Below are positions 28,001 to 37,900 of a DNA stretch of 64,000 bases, piece after piece. The translations under genes were made by a program, and so were the position numbers. The stretch comes from CAXBOO01 sp963977425 (GTDB lineage: Bacteria; Bacteroidota; Bacteroidia; Flavobacteriales_D; Luteibaculaceae): the NCBI GenBank assembly GCA_963977425.1, contig CAXBOO010000001.1, positions 1 through 64,000 of the forward strand. The letters run 5' to 3'. The notes under the pieces are model-generated. The model was not told the DNA's origin and did no database searches. It was given only the letters and a program-made list of their open reading frames with translations. How positions within the stretch are numbered: the stretch's first letter is position 1; each line of letters starts with the position of its first letter.

Positions 28001-30595
28001 AAATTCATCTACAGCGGCTATGTTTATTGCGTGCTTTTCTTTGGTGTTCAAAGCGTTGAGCCAATTATTACTGGCTGGTAATTTTACTCCCACATACGAT
28101 CGGTAAGGTGAATATTTAGCGCTTTGGAAGTCTTGGCTAAAATCGCCGCCTTGCTCAAAAACTTTGGTTCTAAAGTTAACCTTCAACATACCCGGAGCAT
28201 TGTTTGGCTCTTCTACATTGAAGTTTAATGTTGCTTTTCCTTCAGCATTGGTTTTGCCTTCGGCAAGCTTCAAGTTATTTTGATAAAACGATTTCGATCT
28301 ATCGTCGAACTGGTAGCCTTTGAATTTATCGAAGGTGGTTTTTAAGTTGGTCAACTCCAATTCTGAACTTACCTTAAGATTAGCTCCTGGCGCGCCATAC
28401 AACCACATAGCGGTTAGTTCTTTATGTACCTTTTTTGTGGACGATAATATGGGTTCATTATTCAACTCTATGTTGATGCGGTTTGGTTTTACCGTTTCTA
28501 TTTTTAGCGATTTGTGGAACGTAGAATTTCCAACGGTAGCCTTTACTTGCCACTGACCAGTTTTGTCTTTGCTATTGGTTTTTAAGGCAAAAGCATACAG
28601 ACCCTCAACCCCAACTGTCGATACTTTTTTGTCGTACAACTTGCCTTGAGGATCAAACAATTCGACCACTACAGGGTGATTTTCTGGCAGGGTATTTTCT
28701 TTGTCTTCAAGCATAAAACTCAAATGAATGGTATCGCCCGGGCGCCATACTCCGCGTTCGCCATACAAAAAGCCTTTTACACCTTTTTCAATCTTTTTTC
28801 CTCCTATTTCATACAAACTCACCTCTAAAGCAGAGCCGTTGTCTACTCTTAAGTAGCCCTTGTGTTTGCCTTTTGTTGCAACAATTAAGTAGCCTTTGTG
28901 CTCGGCATCCAATTGCACTACACCATCGCCGTTGGTTTTGCCTTTTGCTATAATGTTGTTTTGGTAGTCGTGTACTTCAATATCTACACCTCTAAGAGCT
29001 TCAGCCGAACGCAAATCGGTAACAACAACATTGTACTTATTACCGGCAGCTTCTTTGGCAATCAAACCAAAATCACTTGCCAAAACATTGGCACTAATGA
29101 AATGGTCGCTGTTCATGTAATAGCCGGTTTTACACGGGTTCGACCTATCGTTCCATGAATAGTCTTCTTCGAACCAACTGTAGTATTCGTTGAAGTAACC
29201 ATCGCCGTCATCAAAATTGTTGTCTCTGCGTTTGAATGGCTTTTCTAACGCCTCGTCTCCAGCGCATGGATACAGCGATTGGTAACGCTCGAAAGACATC
29301 ATCACTCTGTAAATTGCTCCGGGTTCGGCATCAATTAGATTGCTGATATCGACAGAAAAATTGTTCCACTGCCCATAATCTATGGCTTCGGACGCCACAA
29401 GATCTAGTGTGCCATCGTACACTATACGACCAACACGTGTAAGATTTGATTTTCCGTTGAGTTGGTTTTGCTGCAAAAATTGCGGCACATTTTTTTCGAA
29501 AATTCGAACGATTCGAAGATTTACGGCCTTAAGATTGATGGCTTTGAAAGGGAAGTTTACACCCTTGCCCGAAGGCATAATTACGCCTGTACCTAAGATT
29601 TCTAAACTTGGTTTTTCTTTTGTGAAATGGACGTTTCTAACATAGGTGTTTTGTAATTGCTGCCCTTTATGGTTTGTGATTGTTCGATCTATGGTAATGC
29701 TTTCATTGGTGCTCAATTCATCGGTTGGATACGCTTTTATTTCATTGTCGTTTATGCTAAGTCGTAAACCTTTGCCCGATTTCAAATACACCAAGCCATC
29801 TAGGTTTTGGTTTTTGTTCAATTTATCTGAAAACTGAATGGAGAAATACACGCCAGGGCTACTAATTGTGTTTACTTGAACCAAGGCAAACTCTCCCAAT
29901 GGTGGAATACGAATTTCTTTTTCGCCTTCAACATCGGCTTGAATTGCATCGCCGTCCCAACTTAGGGTTACATAGCTTTCGTTTACGGCACGGGCTACAT
30001 TTTTTACTTTAAACGCATGTGTTTTACCACTTTCAGGATGTTCCCATTCTATGGGTAATTTTTTACCGTTTTGTTTCGCACTCAAGCATTGTATCAACGA
30101 TTGATTATTGGTTTCGTCGCTTGTTCTTACTGTTCCTTTCAAGTATTGAATTTTCTCATCATCGGTATTGGAAATGCCATCAAACGACACAAACAAATTT
30201 TGATTGATGACGTTGAATGAAAAATCGAGTTTCTCGAATTCTGATGGAACCTCTTGTATTTTCGCCAAATCGAAGCTCACTTTATACACTTCGCCAGATT
30301 TAAATCTATCCGCAGGCTTAAATTCTATGCTTTGGCTGCTGGTCCAATAAGCCACCCCTTCAACTTGAGGATCAAAATCGAAAATTCCTTCTTCTAATCT
30401 ATCCCCAATTTTTACATCCGTTTTAGGTTCAATTAGCATGATTTTGATACTGCCCGAAGCCGACACTACGCCTGATGTATATGCACTGATGTACGAACTA
30501 AATCCTGGGTCTACTTCTATTTGAGAAGACTCATGTTTCTGAGAACATGAAAAAGCAAAAACCAGACTGAGTAGAAATAGAAATTTAAGGCGCAT
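25067..30595 (-). CDS. Bacterial alpha-2-macroglobulin lipoprotein
   Basis: A lipoprotein of about 1842 residues. With the ATG at 30595 it begins MRLKFLFLLSLVFAFSCSQ, a lipobox with C17; the ATG 30 bases upstream would mask the signal. It has a series of macroglobulin-like beta-sandwich domains, then the thioester motif CIEQ (in HGCIEQTTS) at the start of an alpha/alpha-toroid domain and a C-terminal domain. Bacterial macroglobulins trap attacking proteases in the periplasm by covalent thioester capture and pair with PBP1C for wall repair; pbpC is two genes downstream. The intact CxEQ suggests a trapping-competent protein. Confidence 0.93.
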   Translation of the reverse strand: MRLKFLFLLSLVFAFSCSQKHESSQIEVDPGFSSYISAYTSGVVSASGSIKIMLIEPKTDVKIGDRLEEGIFDFDPQVEGVAYWTSSQSIEFKPADRFKSGEVYKVSFDLAKIQEVPSEFEKLDFSFNVINQNLFVSFDGISNTDDEKIQYLKGTVRTSDETNNQSLIQCLSAKQNGKKLPIEWEHPESGKTHAFKVKNVARAVNESYVTLSWDGDAIQADVEGEKEIRIPPLGEFALVQVNTISSPGVYFSIQFSDKLNKNQNLDGLVYLKSGKGLRLSINDNEIKAYPTDELSTNESITIDRTITNHKGQQLQNTYVRNVHFTKEKPSLEILGTGVIMPSGKGVNFPFKAINLKAVNLRIVRIFEKNVPQFLQQNQLNGKSNLTRVGRIVYDGTLDLVASEAIDYGQWNNFSVDISNLIDAEPGAIYRVMMSFERYQSLYPCAGDEALEKPFKRRDNNFDDGDGYFNEYYSWFEEDYSWNDRSNPCKTGYYMNSDHFISANVLASDFGLIAKEAAGNKYNVVVTDLRSAEALRGVDIEVHDYQNNIIAKGKTNGDGVVQLDAEHKGYLIVATKGKHKGYLRVDNGSALEVSLYEIGGKKIEKGVKGFLYGERGVWRPGDTIHLSFMLEDKENTLPENHPVVVELFDPQGKLYDKKVSTVGVEGLYAFALKTNSKDKTGQWQVKATVGNSTFHKSLKIETVKPNRINIELNNEPILSSTKKVHKELTAMWLYGAPGANLKVSSELELTNLKTTFDKFKGYQFDDRSKSFYQNNLKLAEGKTNAEGKATLNFNVEEPNNAPGMLKVNFRTKVFEQGGDFSQDFQSAKYSPYRSYVGVKLPASNNWLNALNTKEKHAINIAAVDEFGKPQTKEVTIELYRMRWSWWWEGSGESELSRYINRQSSNLIKTDNFTVENGKSVYNLSFPIPGWGQYLIRVIDKESGHSTSQSFYGRYPGWYSNGNDEGSDAATMLNVTLDKDDYLVGETAEIRVPSGGIGNVYISIEKGDKILKQFWAKADKNNTVIQLPITEEMAPNVYASVFLLQPHAQKENSLPIRMYGIAPIRVTNPKTKLTPELKAPVAIRPESEYKVTVSEKEGKAMAYTLAVVDEGLLSLTRFKTPNPWDAFYAKEALLVNSWDMYKYVMSAETGKMAAMLSIGGDEALSFKEDAEANRFKPVVRFIGPFYLKANESATHKLHMPNYIGAVRVMAVAGLDGAYGSAQKEIKVKQPLMVLTTLPRVLGPSEKMRIPINVISTDDRIKNATVKVSSNNLLKNKDSESKSVVFDGVGDQTIFFDFEVARQLGVAKFKVEVTSGKETAFEEIEILVRPPNPEISKSNTVNLEAGKNWSADYKAVGIKGTNKNSLTISKLPDLDLEKHLQYLIRYPHGCIEQTTSSVFPQLYLGSLTQLSATQKESVDNNITAALNRYRQFQTTSGGFTYWPGNGSYPSEWGTNYAGHFMVEAKLKGYTLPSGMLDSWIKYQKQTTSKWSRDNYNEYGRRGADLNQAYRLYTLALAGSPDLGAMNRLKNDAKLSNAASWRLCAAYAIVGRKDVAEEMSKRSLVVESYREMAYTYGSTVRDMAMILETLNYLKDSKRGVDMVNDICVELNKGWHSTQTRSYALLAIAKFIGVGDFKKTFEFEAIINGKTHKVNSNEAIYTFEIDKSAELSGTISVVNSSDQMLFVSLSQSGVPLESEHVNVEDDLKMQIVYRDMKGNPISVESLKQGTDFKALVTISHPGTRSAYQEMALNQIFPSGWQIVNTRVGDAGDELVSSTDFKYQDIRDDRVYTYFDLSRGKSKTFEILLNATFAGKFYQPAVFCAPMYDESIQAAKPGRWVEVVASEK

Positions 30596-30686
30596 TGAAA
30601 AGGTGTTGGATGGATTTGACCGCAAAAATTACTAAAAGAAAGTCATCTATCTCTATTTGATAGAAAATTTGGATATTGACCTCATT

Positions 30687-31001
30687 ATGATAATCAGCAA
30701 TATTGAAACCATACCAGGAAGAACCATCTCAGAATCGTTAGGAATAGCAAGGGGTAGCACCGTAAGAGCACGCAACATTGGTCGCGACATTTTTGCTGGA
30801 TTGAAAAACATTGTTGGTGGTGAAATAGAAGAATACACCAAGCTACAAGCACAATCGAGAGAACAAGCAATGCAACGCATGATATTTGATGCTCAAAGAT
30901 TGGGTGCTGATGCCATAGTGAATGTTCGCTTTTCTACTTCGATGGTAATGCAAGGCGCATCAGAAATATTGGCTTACGGAACAGCTGTAAAATTGGCCTA
31001 A
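30687..31001 (+). CDS. YbjQ family (UPF0145) putative heavy-metal-binding protein
   Basis: A 104-residue protein starting at ATG 30687 (MIISNIETIPG), the typical YbjQ beginning; the open frame extends 10 codons upstream. The family hallmarks are visible: RGSTVRARNIGRDI, GGEIEEYTKL, and the terminal GADAIVNVRFSTS. YbjQ proteins form small pentamer-like assemblies and are annotated as heavy-metal binding, though the function is not firmly known. The stop is followed directly by the start of a 41-codon gene. Confidence 0.88.
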   Translation: MIISNIETIPGRTISESLGIARGSTVRARNIGRDIFAGLKNIVGGEIEEYTKLQAQSREQAMQRMIFDAQRLGADAIVNVRFSTSMVMQGASEILAYGTAVKLA

Positions 31002-31127
31002 ATGGACAAAGAATTTGCGCTTATTCAAGCCGTTATTTGGGGCTTTGCTCTACTCGTTATTATTTTCTTGCTGATTCGAAGAATTCGCATCAGAAAAACA
31101 GAAAACTTCGAAAAAAGAGATAACTAA
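31002..31127 (+). CDS. Small single-pass membrane protein (41 residues)
   Basis: Too short for most gene finders: ATG at 31002 immediately after the TAA of the YbjQ gene (no gap), ending at TAA 31125-31127. The product begins MDKEFALIQAVIWGFALLVI; residues about 7-25 form one membrane helix, then a basic and charged tail (RRIRIRK...). Support is the zero-base spacing, hydrophobic helix and positive-inside tail. Unknown function; likely co-translated with the YbjQ protein. Confidence 0.6.
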   Translation: MDKEFALIQAVIWGFALLVIIFLLIRRIRIRKTENFEKRDN

Positions 31128-31189
31128 TCGTTGCAAGTACTTCACTTGTCATATACGCTTACCAATACAGATACTTATTGTTTATCTTG

Positions 31190-31207
31190 ATTTTCTATAT
31201 AGAAAAT
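31190..31207. promoter_or_regulatory. Perfect 18-bp palindrome upstream of the PAS kinase gene
   Basis: ATTTTCTATATAGAAAAT is identical to its reverse complement and ends 22 bases before the ATG at 31230. Possible operator of a dimeric regulator; no regulator gene is adjacent. Confidence 0.4.
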
Positions 31208-31229
31208 ATCCAACCTCTGTCGTTTTTCG

Positions 31230-33176
31230 ATGATAAAACAAGTTCATAAAATACAGGCCAATGTGGTCAAAGCCATTGTAATTATCACACTGATTGTAAG
31301 CGGCTTGGTAATTACGGCATGGTTGGTTGATTTCAAACCATTATTAGAGGTAATACCTGGTAAGGCTACCATGAAATTCAACACCGCTTTTTGCTTTTTA
31401 TTTTCTGCTTTAGGTTTGTATTTCTCTATCCACAAAAAACCTTTAAGCAATATTTTCAATTATTGTTGCGCCACCATTCTCATAGTTTTTGGAGTCTTTA
31501 GCTTTAGCTCATATTTTTCGTGGGGATATACAGGATTGAACGAATTTTTTATAACCGATAGTTACAGCACAAGTAACCCTGGAGCTATGTCGCTGGCTAC
31601 TGCAATGTGTTTTACTTTTTTGGGCATTTCACTTTTTGGCATTCATGCACGCTACAAACTGGTTAAAAAAGCCATGCAATCGCTCTTGCTTATAACCTTA
31701 CTTACCAGTTTGGTGTCGGTGGTTTCGTACATTCTTCAAATATCTAGCGCCCATCAGGCATCCTTTTTAGGCACCATGGCCATTCATACCTCATCCCTTT
31801 TCTTTCTTCTTTCTTTTGCCATTGCATTAAAAAACTACGACATAGGCTTTACAGCGCTTATGCTTGGCCGCAAATCGGGAAGCAAATTGCTTAGAATGCT
31901 TTTGCCTTTCCTCATATTAGTTCCACTGGTATTCAGCTATATTCTCTTAACCGTAACACACAACAATGTTTCCAATCTCGATTTCAATATTGTTATCTAC
32001 ACCGTAACATTTATTTTGGTTAGTGTTGCATACATTGTTAGTATAACTACTGGTTTGAATAAAGCCGATCAGAAAAGGCGGGAATTAGAAAACTCTTTAC
32101 GAGAGACCAATCAAGAGTTGATTCATATTAAATCGGCCGTTGATCAAAGTTCTATTGTAGCCATTACCGATGCTAGAGGGGTTATAACGAGTGTGAATGA
32201 TAAATTTTGCGAAATCAGTGAATTTTCAAGAGAGGAACTGGTTGGTAAGACGCATCGATTGGTAAACTCAAAATACCACAATAAAGAGTTTTTCAAAAAC
32301 CTATGGGGAACAATTAAAGAAGGTAATGTTTGGATTGGAGAAATTAAAAACAAAACCAAAAGCGGCAATTACTATTGGGTGCATACGGCCATCATTCCTT
32401 TTATAAACGAAAACGGAGAAATCTACCAACACTTCACCATTCGCCAAGATATAACTCAGCGAAAATTGCTTTCTCAGGAATACACGAGCCTAAAAGAAAA
32501 AAACAAAGAGATTGAGCAATTTGCCTACATCGCATCGCATGATTTGCAAGAGCCTATACGTACCGTGCAAAACATGGTTAGCTTCTTAGAAAGCACCCAA
32601 ATGGACGCTTTGGATGAGCAAGCCAAAAAGAGTTTGACCTTTATTAGTGAAGCAACCAGCAGAATGAATGAGCTTATTTATGGTCTGCTTGAGTTTTCGC
32701 GTATTGGTAGACAAAAAGAATTGAGTAATGTAGACTGCAATCGTGTAATCAACAACATAAAAGAAGACTTGGCCCACGTAATAGCAGAAAAACAAGCAAC
32801 TATAACTTTCAGCAATTTACCTAGCATTAGAGCCTACCATACAGAAATACGGATGTTGTTTCAGAATTTGATTGCCAATGCTCTGAAGTTTACCAACATA
32901 GGAGTTAAGCCAATGATACACATTGACGCAAAAAAAGAATTGGGTTCTTGGGTGTTTTCTATCAAAGACAATGGAATAGGTATAGCCTCTGAGCACAAGA
33001 AAAAAGTCTTTGCTATTTTTCAAAGACTTAATTCAAGAAAAGCATTTGAAGGCACAGGTATTGGGCTAGCGCACTGCGAAAAAATTGTGCACTTACACGG
33101 TGGCGAAATCTGGCTTGAATCTAATCCTGGTGAAGGAAGTACTTTCTACTTTTCAATCCCAATCATCATTTCGTAG
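31230..33176 (+). CDS. Membrane-bound PAS sensor histidine kinase
   Basis: A 648-residue kinase. The N-terminal 280 residues contain about eight predicted membrane helices (starting 14-33, then 50-66, 78-98 and on), forming a membrane sensor of unrecognised type. A PAS domain follows at about 305-410 (AVDQSSIVAITDARGVIT, with the QDITQRK exit motif), then HisKA with SHDLQEP (phospho-His about 438) and an ATPase domain with DNGIGI and GTGIGL. The kinase core is close to that at 7167. It has no adjacent response regulator. An 18-bp palindrome precedes it. Confidence 0.9.
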   Translation: MIKQVHKIQANVVKAIVIITLIVSGLVITAWLVDFKPLLEVIPGKATMKFNTAFCFLFSALGLYFSIHKKPLSNIFNYCCATILIVFGVFSFSSYFSWGYTGLNEFFITDSYSTSNPGAMSLATAMCFTFLGISLFGIHARYKLVKKAMQSLLLITLLTSLVSVVSYILQISSAHQASFLGTMAIHTSSLFFLLSFAIALKNYDIGFTALMLGRKSGSKLLRMLLPFLILVPLVFSYILLTVTHNNVSNLDFNIVIYTVTFILVSVAYIVSITTGLNKADQKRRELENSLRETNQELIHIKSAVDQSSIVAITDARGVITSVNDKFCEISEFSREELVGKTHRLVNSKYHNKEFFKNLWGTIKEGNVWIGEIKNKTKSGNYYWVHTAIIPFINENGEIYQHFTIRQDITQRKLLSQEYTSLKEKNKEIEQFAYIASHDLQEPIRTVQNMVSFLESTQMDALDEQAKKSLTFISEATSRMNELIYGLLEFSRIGRQKELSNVDCNRVINNIKEDLAHVIAEKQATITFSNLPSIRAYHTEIRMLFQNLIANALKFTNIGVKPMIHIDAKKELGSWVFSIKDNGIGIASEHKKKVFAIFQRLNSRKAFEGTGIGLAHCEKIVHLHGGEIWLESNPGEGSTFYFSIPIIIS

Positions 33177-33184
33177 TTTAGTTG

Positions 33185-33217
33185 TTGTAAAATTCAATCA
33201 AATCATTGATAATTTTG
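33185..33217 (+). promoter_or_regulatory. Possible promoter of the gene at 33229
   Basis: TTG (33185-33187) and TAATTTTG (33210-33217, exact TAnnTTTG) with a rather long 22-base spacer, 11 bases before the ATG. Confidence 0.5.
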
Positions 33218-33228
33218 CACCAATAGAT

Positions 33229-33768
33229 ATGACGTATGAAGATTTCGTAACTAAATTTAAGAAGACCAACTCTTTTGAAAAGTATTGGAATTATTTCATC
33301 TCTATCGCGGTAATTGGGATTGGGATCTCTGCATTATTTCTACTTCATTTTACCGATTGGCATGAAAATAAAAAAGCAATAAATGAAAATATTATGCCCG
33401 TCTGGGGTATAGATTTATCTGTTGGACCATTAATATTTTTAGGGCTTTATGGATTTTGGAGAATACCAAAAACATATAAAATAGCATCTATTAAATCAGA
33501 TAAATCATTAGCTGAAAAAAGTAACCTAATAAATATAATAGTAGCAGAATTTCAATTTATAATACTTGAAAGGGAAGATCAATATTATCACTTTAAGTAT
33601 ACCGGGCGTTTTTGGACAAGTTTTGATATTTACTGTTTCTACGACGCTAATAATTTCTATTTGAATACTCAGCAAATAGATTCAGGAAATGATGGTGGCT
33701 TCATTGATTTTGGAACATCGAAAAGGCTTACCAATAAAATTAAACGTAAACTTCTCGATAATCTATAG
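33229..33768 (+). CDS. Hypothetical membrane protein
   Basis: A 179-residue protein starting at ATG 33229 (MTYEDFVTKFKKTN); the longer open frame overlaps the kinase gene and is rejected. Two membrane helices at about 22-42 and 62-80 are followed by a soluble domain of about 95 residues rich in aromatic residues (DQYYHFKYTGRFW). Family not recognised. It has its own promoter-like box and lies just after the PAS kinase. Confidence 0.65.
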   Translation: MTYEDFVTKFKKTNSFEKYWNYFISIAVIGIGISALFLLHFTDWHENKKAINENIMPVWGIDLSVGPLIFLGLYGFWRIPKTYKIASIKSDKSLAEKSNLINIIVAEFQFIILEREDQYYHFKYTGRFWTSFDIYCFYDANNFYLNTQQIDSGNDGGFIDFGTSKRLTNKIKRKLLDNL

Positions 33769-33804
33769 TTACCTTGTATTTAAAACCATCGTAAACCTTA
33801 AAAG

Positions 33805-34356
33805 GTGAATAATAGAATTGAGATACCCTTAAGTAAAAAGAAAATAACGCTGCTTTTAATAGGGTCGATAGCATTTGTGGTTTGCGCAGTTTGGGTGGCG
33901 ATTTACCCCGAAAAATTTATCCCGAACATTTTCAAAATAGCTAACCCAGAAATTATCAGAACTGGCTCAATAATTGGATTTCTGTTTTTTTGCGCGACTG
34001 GAATTTATGGAATTAGAAAACTATTTGATAAAAAAGCTGGACTGATTATTTACTCTGAGGGAATATTTGATAACACTAATGCTTCAAGTATAGGCCTAAT
34101 TGAATGGATTGATATAATAGAAATCAGAACAGAACAAATAATGTCAACAAAATTTTTGCTTATCGTTATTGTTAATCCTGAAAAATACATTGGAAAAGCT
34201 AAAAATGGAATGCAGGTCAAACTTTTGAAAGCTAATATGAGTTTGTATAAAACACCTCTTTCGATTACATCAAATACTCTTAAACTCAATTTTGGAGAAC
34301 TTGAAAAGTTAATTCAAACTGAATTTAGAATAAATAAAAACGCAATGCAACAATAG
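33805..34356 (+). CDS. STM3941-like membrane protein
   Basis: A 183-residue protein starting at GTG 33805. The opening (IEIPLSKKKITLLLIGS) with two membrane helices at about 13-33 and 50-68, and a following PH-like domain (about 75-180, GLIIYSEGIFDNT and IEWIDIIEI), resemble the STM3941 family, whose function is unknown. It is 36 bases after the previous gene and 2 bases before the next, so these small genes may form a unit. Confidence 0.68.
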   Translation: MNNRIEIPLSKKKITLLLIGSIAFVVCAVWVAIYPEKFIPNIFKIANPEIIRTGSIIGFLFFCATGIYGIRKLFDKKAGLIIYSEGIFDNTNASSIGLIEWIDIIEIRTEQIMSTKFLLIVIVNPEKYIGKAKNGMQVKLLKANMSLYKTPLSITSNTLKLNFGELEKLIQTEFRINKNAMQQ

Positions 34357-34358
34357 CT

Positions 34359-34829
34359 ATGTATCACATAATGAGAGCCAAACTATTACCTGCAGTATTA
34401 CTCATCTGTTTCACTAGCTGTCATCCTTTAACTTGCTCTTGGGAGTTAGGGTATAAACAATTAACCACCGCTCCTAACCGAACAGAACTGATTGGAAAGT
34501 ATGAGTTAACTCAGTCATCAAAGGAATTTCTAATCGAACAAGGCTTTAGAACGCACGCATACAGTTTGATACTCTCAAAAGACGGGAGCTACAAATTTAC
34601 AAACGGTCCAGACTTCATCTTTAACAATTGGGGGGTGTCGAATCAAAAAGTATTCAATAAGGAAGGTAAATGGTCTGTTAATTGTGCCAAAAGTTATGGT
34701 TGCTTATTAGAATTGGAAAAAGTCTGCGTTGTCCCCTTATCACAGAAAGACAGAAAACTATCAATAATGATTACCATAGGGGATGGTGATGAGTGCAATG
34801 GAATTGTATACAAGAAATTAGAAAACTAA
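34359..34829 (+). CDS. Hypothetical lipoprotein
   Basis: A 156-residue protein with lipoprotein signal (LLPAVLLICFTSC, lipobox FTSC; Cys near residue 21). An ATG four codons downstream could also start it. The mature part contains GKYELTQSS and KEGKWSV segments, reminiscent of small lipocalin-like beta-barrels, but the family is not identified. Four further cysteines may form disulfides. It follows the STM3941-like gene by 2 bases. Confidence 0.65.
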   Translation: MYHIMRAKLLPAVLLICFTSCHPLTCSWELGYKQLTTAPNRTELIGKYELTQSSKEFLIEQGFRTHAYSLILSKDGSYKFTNGPDFIFNNWGVSNQKVFNKEGKWSVNCAKSYGCLLELEKVCVVPLSQKDRKLSIMITIGDGDECNGIVYKKLEN

Positions 34830-34907
34830 CTAAACGATTATCCTCAAAAGCTGCAAGGCTAATTTTCACTTATTCTTAACGCATTTATCACCTGAAAAAT
34901 CAACTTA

Positions 34908-37900
34908 TCACGAAACGGTTCCAAGGGTTTCTTTCTTCATGCTTTCTACCTTTTCACTTAAGGCATCTATCAACGTTTTAGCCAGTTTTCGCATGTAATA
35001 TGCTGGGCGAGGGCGCTCAAGATTAAAGCTTTCTAAGGCCCTTACATTCTCTTTCAATTCAGGCGTCCCAATATAATCTATACTGGGTTTCATTTTATGA
35101 GCTATTTGTTTGACTGTAATCAAATCTTTCGCTGCAAATGCCTCTTCTACTACTTTGGCACTCTCCTTAAAATTTCGCTCAAATACATCCAAAATGTTTT
35201 TCATCACTTTGGGGTTGCCCTTACTCATAAACTCCAGTTGCATTAAATCATAATGCTTGTGTTTTAAGTTTAAGTTTTCAGCCTTATTATCAGGCATGAT
35301 GCTTTGTGTGCATTGCTTAATTACCTTTTTTACAAATTCTTTTTCCACGTAAGGTTTTGTAATGTAATCGTTCATACCTATGCTTTTGCATGCATCTATT
35401 TCTGATTTAAATGCATTGGCCGATAAAGCAATTATTGGTGTATGCAAATTCATTTCGTTCCGAATAATCTGCGTGGCCTTCATACCATCCATAATGGGCA
35501 TTTGTATGTCCATCAGAATAAGATCGAACTTCTGTTTTTGCAAAATCTCTATGGCTTGTTCTCCATTTTCTGCTTCTACAATTTCTACTTCCAAGCGCTT
35601 TAAGCTAAACGAGGCTACCAAGCGGTTTACTTCGTTGTCTTCTACAAGCAGTATGCGTTTATCTTTAATAGATACTTGCTCTAGTACATCTTCTTCTTCA
35701 ACATAAGCTACACCAGCTGTGGTAAAGTTGATGGTAACTCTAATATCGGTTCCAACACCTTTTTCGCTCTTAACGGCAATGTTTCCGTTCATTAAATCGA
35801 GCAACTGCTTCGTGATAACCATACCCAAACCTGTACCTCCAAATTTTCTGGATATACTCAAATCTGCTTGATTGAATTTTTGAAACAAATTTTTCAAATG
35901 TTCGGGCTCCATTCCAATTCCTGTATCAGAAATTTTAATTGACAAATGCTGCCCCATCCCAGAAGTACTAATGACTCTGCAATGAATACTTACTTTTCCT
36001 ACTTCGGTAAATTTTATTGCGTTACCGGCTAGATTCAGCAATATCTGACGCAAACGATGCTCATCTCCTTCAACAATTTTGGCTACATTTTTATCTACCG
36101 TAGTGGATAATTGAATGCCTTTAGCCTTGGCTTGTACCATCAGCATTCCATTGATGGAAGAGAAGGTTTTTCTAATGTTGAAGTATCGACGGTCTAATTC
36201 CAACTCACCAGCTTCTACTTTAGCAATGTCCAAAATATCGTTCAAAATGCTCAGCAAATGGCCCGACGCTTCGTTGGCTCTAAATAAATTGCGCTTTTGA
36301 TTGTCGGTCAATGGCTCTTTTTCCAATTCACGCATCATACCCATAATACCGTTGAGAGGCGTACGGATTTCGTGACTCATATTAGTCAGAAAAGACTCTT
36401 TAGCAATACTAGCTGCTTCGGCCATTTTTTTGGCACTCTCTAGGTTTTCTACAAACGTATTTCGCTCTATAGCTGAACCAACCCAACGGGCCAACAACTC
36501 AACAAACTCAATTTCGGCTGCATCAAATTTTCTTTTTCGGTTTTGCGACGACGAAAAATTTATAGCACCAAATAAATTGTTGTGCGACTCTATATGACAT
36601 CCAATGTATTGATTGAATTCGAATTTTTCGTTGAGCTTTAAATTCGCAAATGGCGATTTCAATTTATTCTGAATATGCAGTACTTTATTGGTATTCAGTA
36701 CCGCCATACTATCGCTTTCATTGGCATTGAAAGTCGTACCTTTTCTAAACTTGCTTTCAGAACAACTTACATGAGACAGTATTTTCACTCTATTATCGGT
36801 ACTTCTATAGGCTGAAATATTCGCGTTTTCCACTTGCAAAAAATCCAAACCTATCTGCAATGCCGATTTTAACTGACTTTTGAACGGCATATTTCCCAAC
36901 ACACTAATCTCGTTCAACGCTGTTAAGGCCTTTTGCTGTCTAATGAGTTTTAGTTCATTTTCTTTGATTTTAGTAATGTCTTGCAACGTACCGTACATCC
37001 ATTGAGGGTCACCGTTTTCTGTCCAAGAAACTATTTTCCCCTTATCGAGTACCCAAATCCAATGTCCGTCTTTGTGTAATACTCTTATTTCAATTTCATA
37101 ATATTCTTTCTTGCCTTTAAAGTGTTCTTTTAGAATAGGCAAACTTTTACCCAAATCTTTTCTGTGGGCATGTTTTAACCACACGTCTATATTCAATGGG
37201 TGCAATTCCTCAACGGTGTATCCTAAAATGCCTGCCCAACCATCGTTTACATTTACTTCACCCGTTTGTACATTCCATTCCCAAGTACCTAAATTGGCTC
37301 CATCAACTGCATATTCAAACCGTTGTTGTTCGTTTTTAAGTATTCTTTCGTTTTCTTTTCGTTCCGATATATCTCTGGCATTTGCAATTAAAAAACCTTC
37401 CCCAGAAATCTCTACATATTTAACATTAACCTCAACTGGTATAATAGCTTTGGTACTTTGGTTAATGTGCTTACCTTCAACCGTTTTAGATTTTACGATT
37501 TTCATGTGAGCCACATGCTTTTCCCACGAACCTGGTTCAGAAAAAAGAGCTTCCATGTCCGACACGTGTATGTTTTCGAGCTTGTTAGGATCTATGTCCA
37601 ATCTTTCACTCGCCTCATTGTTCATGTAATACAAATAGCCGTTTTCTCGTACTACTTGCACAGCATCAGATGAGTTGTCTATCAAACTTTGAAACAGACT
37701 TAATTCATTATTTTCTTCAACAATGGATTTCTTTTTTGGAGCTGTTAATAGTGGGCGGCATTGAAGATTAAACCTCAATATACCATCGCTCTCACTGTTG
37801 ATAGTGGCGTTGCATTGGTATTCAGTATAGCTTTTACCATCGTCTTTCAAGCGCAGTTGGAAAGTTTCGCTCTTATGGTTTTTAAAGCATTTAGAAAGCT

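Noticed and set aside
25067..30595. Many open frames of 60-140 codons on the opposite strand or other frames of the macroglobulin gene
   Set aside because: They lie wholly inside a long, well-supported gene, have no start context or family resemblance, and are frame shadows.
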